The notes under the pieces: model-generated | The model's database searches: none | The model's input: the letters and a program-made list of their open reading frames with translations, nothing else | Told to the model about the DNA's origin: nothing | Shown: piece by piece, positions 63,308 to 64,000 of the stretch | Numbering within the stretch: the stretch's first letter is position 1 | Layout: each line of letters starts with the position of its first letter | Assembly: GCF_001583495.1 (NCBI RefSeq) | Contig: NZ_LQAQ01000099.1 | Location: forward strand, 192,001-256,000 | DNA length: 64,000 nucleotides | Direction of reading: 5' to 3' | Source: Flammeovirga sp. SJP92 | Lineage (GTDB): Bacteria > Bacteroidota > Bacteroidia > Cytophagales > Flammeovirgaceae | Program-made: the position numbers and the translations under genes

Positions 63308-64000
63308 TTATTTAAAATATTGCATTAATACATCTTGAAAGGCTTCCTCGTTTTCCAATGTGCTTTTGCTTACTATCCCATTTTCCGTTTTTATCAATAC
63401 ATCACCAGAAATCGTTATTCTACCATTTTTCACAGGAATAGAAATTAATCGCTTTTGTGTAAAATGTGAATCAGGACTCGTCTGATGGTAGTGACACATC
63501 CCTTCAAACTCTTCCAATTGACGAGCTGTTTTTGTAAAAGAGTACTGAGGTGTTTTTGTGGTGCCTTCTATTTTATATAAAGTAAAACTTCCTTGATGGG
63601 TTTCCTCAAAAATGAAATCTCCAAACGGATCATTTACCTTTTCCTCAAGTGTAAGTTTTAGAGGATGTAAAGTGAAGTCACCAAATCCTACATCCACCAA
63701 ATATTCACCTTGCGGGAGATTCACAATGATGGCCAAGTGATCGAACTCAGGACCGTATTCTTTTTTAGTGTTATTGTAGACGCAAGCTGAAATCATTTTA
63801 GCATTGAATCCGAGCTCTTTTAGGAGCAGGAAAAATAATCCGTTTAGCTCATAGCAGAAGCCACCTCTGCGTTGTTCTACAATTTTTGTGTATAAGTTTT
63901 CTTTATTCAGACTTAATTTTTTGTGGTTGTGAATATCTAAGTTTTCAAAAGGAACGTGAAAAAGATGGTGTTCTTGTAATTTCTTTAAAGTATCAACATT
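63308..64000 (-). CDS. Arylamine N-acetyltransferase, 5' end outside the window
   Basis: The minus frame is open to the right edge: 230 residues are visible without a start. Catalytic Cys lies in EQRRGGFCYELNGLF near visible residue 49, followed by the His in EFDHLAIIVNLPQG and the Asp in YLVDVGFGDF, completing the Cys-His-Asp triad. It transfers acetyl from acetyl-CoA to arylamines or similar amines. Only the N-terminal part is missing. Confidence 0.88.
   Translation of the reverse strand, partial: NVDTLKKLQEHHLFHVPFENLDIHNHKKLSLNKENLYTKIVEQRRGGFCYELNGLFFLLLKELGFNAKMISACVYNNTKKEYGPEFDHLAIIVNLPQGEYLVDVGFGDFTLHPLKLTLEEKVNDPFGDFIFEETHQGSFTLYKIEGTTKTPQYSFTKTARQLEEFEGMCHYHQTSPDSHFTQKRLISIPVKNGRITISGDVLIKTENGIVSKSTLENEEAFQDVLMQYFK

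Noticed and set aside
1-64000. tRNA or rRNA genes
   Set aside because: No cloverleaf-like sequence with a TTCGA arm and acceptor stem was seen by eye in the gaps; a tRNA search program would settle it.

Overview
The window is about 64 kb of AT-rich chromosomal DNA from a marine-type Bacteroidetes, most likely a Flammeovirga-like member of the Cytophagales. This rests on the T9SS C-terminal sorting domain of the glycoside hydrolase, a TonB-dependent receptor with a carboxypeptidase-regulatory-like N-terminus, DUF2480 and DUF5723-type proteins, many Bacteroidetes lipoproteins, and TAnnTTTG-type -7 elements instead of strong Shine-Dalgarno sites. I saw no tRNA, rRNA or CRISPR array. The genus is inferred from overall impression, not computed.

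Region 1 (1-10.7 kb) is a polymorphic-toxin locus. A very large RHS/YD-repeat surface protein, cut by the left window edge, ends in an AT-rich variable C-terminal domain. A lipoprotein gene overlaps its stop and is the likely immunity gene. Small orphan genes follow, interleaved with dense structured repeats: nested hairpins, a 220-bp element with hairpin terminal inverted repeats, GTCCCAT hairpin arrays and a long palindrome. A dead fragment of an IS200-like/REP-associated (RAYT) transposase lies among them. Region 2 (10.7-14.9 kb) is a tandemly duplicated two-gene set of unknown membrane proteins (A-B-A-B). Region 3 (15.7-18.5 kb) is a secreted multidomain glycoside hydrolase. Region 4 (18.6-21.6 kb) is a second accessory patch with an Imm11/DUF1629-like orphan immunity gene, secreted proteins, a truncated gene and more copies of the 220-bp element.

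Region 5 (21.6-64 kb) is ordinary chromosome with no copy of those repeats that I could see. It carries aspS and gluQ (both acting on tRNA-Asp), two divergent ROK kinases, and a TonB-dependent receptor with a beta-helix lipoprotein. An Ig-like repeat protein sits with a DUF5723-type barrel protein. Next come a C-terminal processing protease, an MscS channel, a glycine-zipper protein, a spondin-domain lipoprotein, a uvrA / histidine phosphatase / scpA run, plsC, gatC and a 3-hydroxyacyl-CoA dehydrogenase. The right part holds an EnvC-type protein, a FemAB-like acetyltransferase, DUF2480, a porin-like protein, lpdA, three tandem deoxynucleoside kinases, a LysE-type exporter and the C-terminal part of an arylamine N-acetyltransferase cut by the right edge.

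The most unusual pattern is in regions 1 and 4. Three orphan immunity-like genes (8532, 9530, 18877) each begin 20-65 nt after a same-orientation copy of the 220-bp element. The three small genes of region 1 (ending at 7489, 9167 and 10006) are each followed by a repeat starting CCAC(A/T)GTTCGTAG. This looks like a modular gene-plus-repeat system for assembling or shuffling immunity genes behind an RHS toxin. The mobility part is inference.
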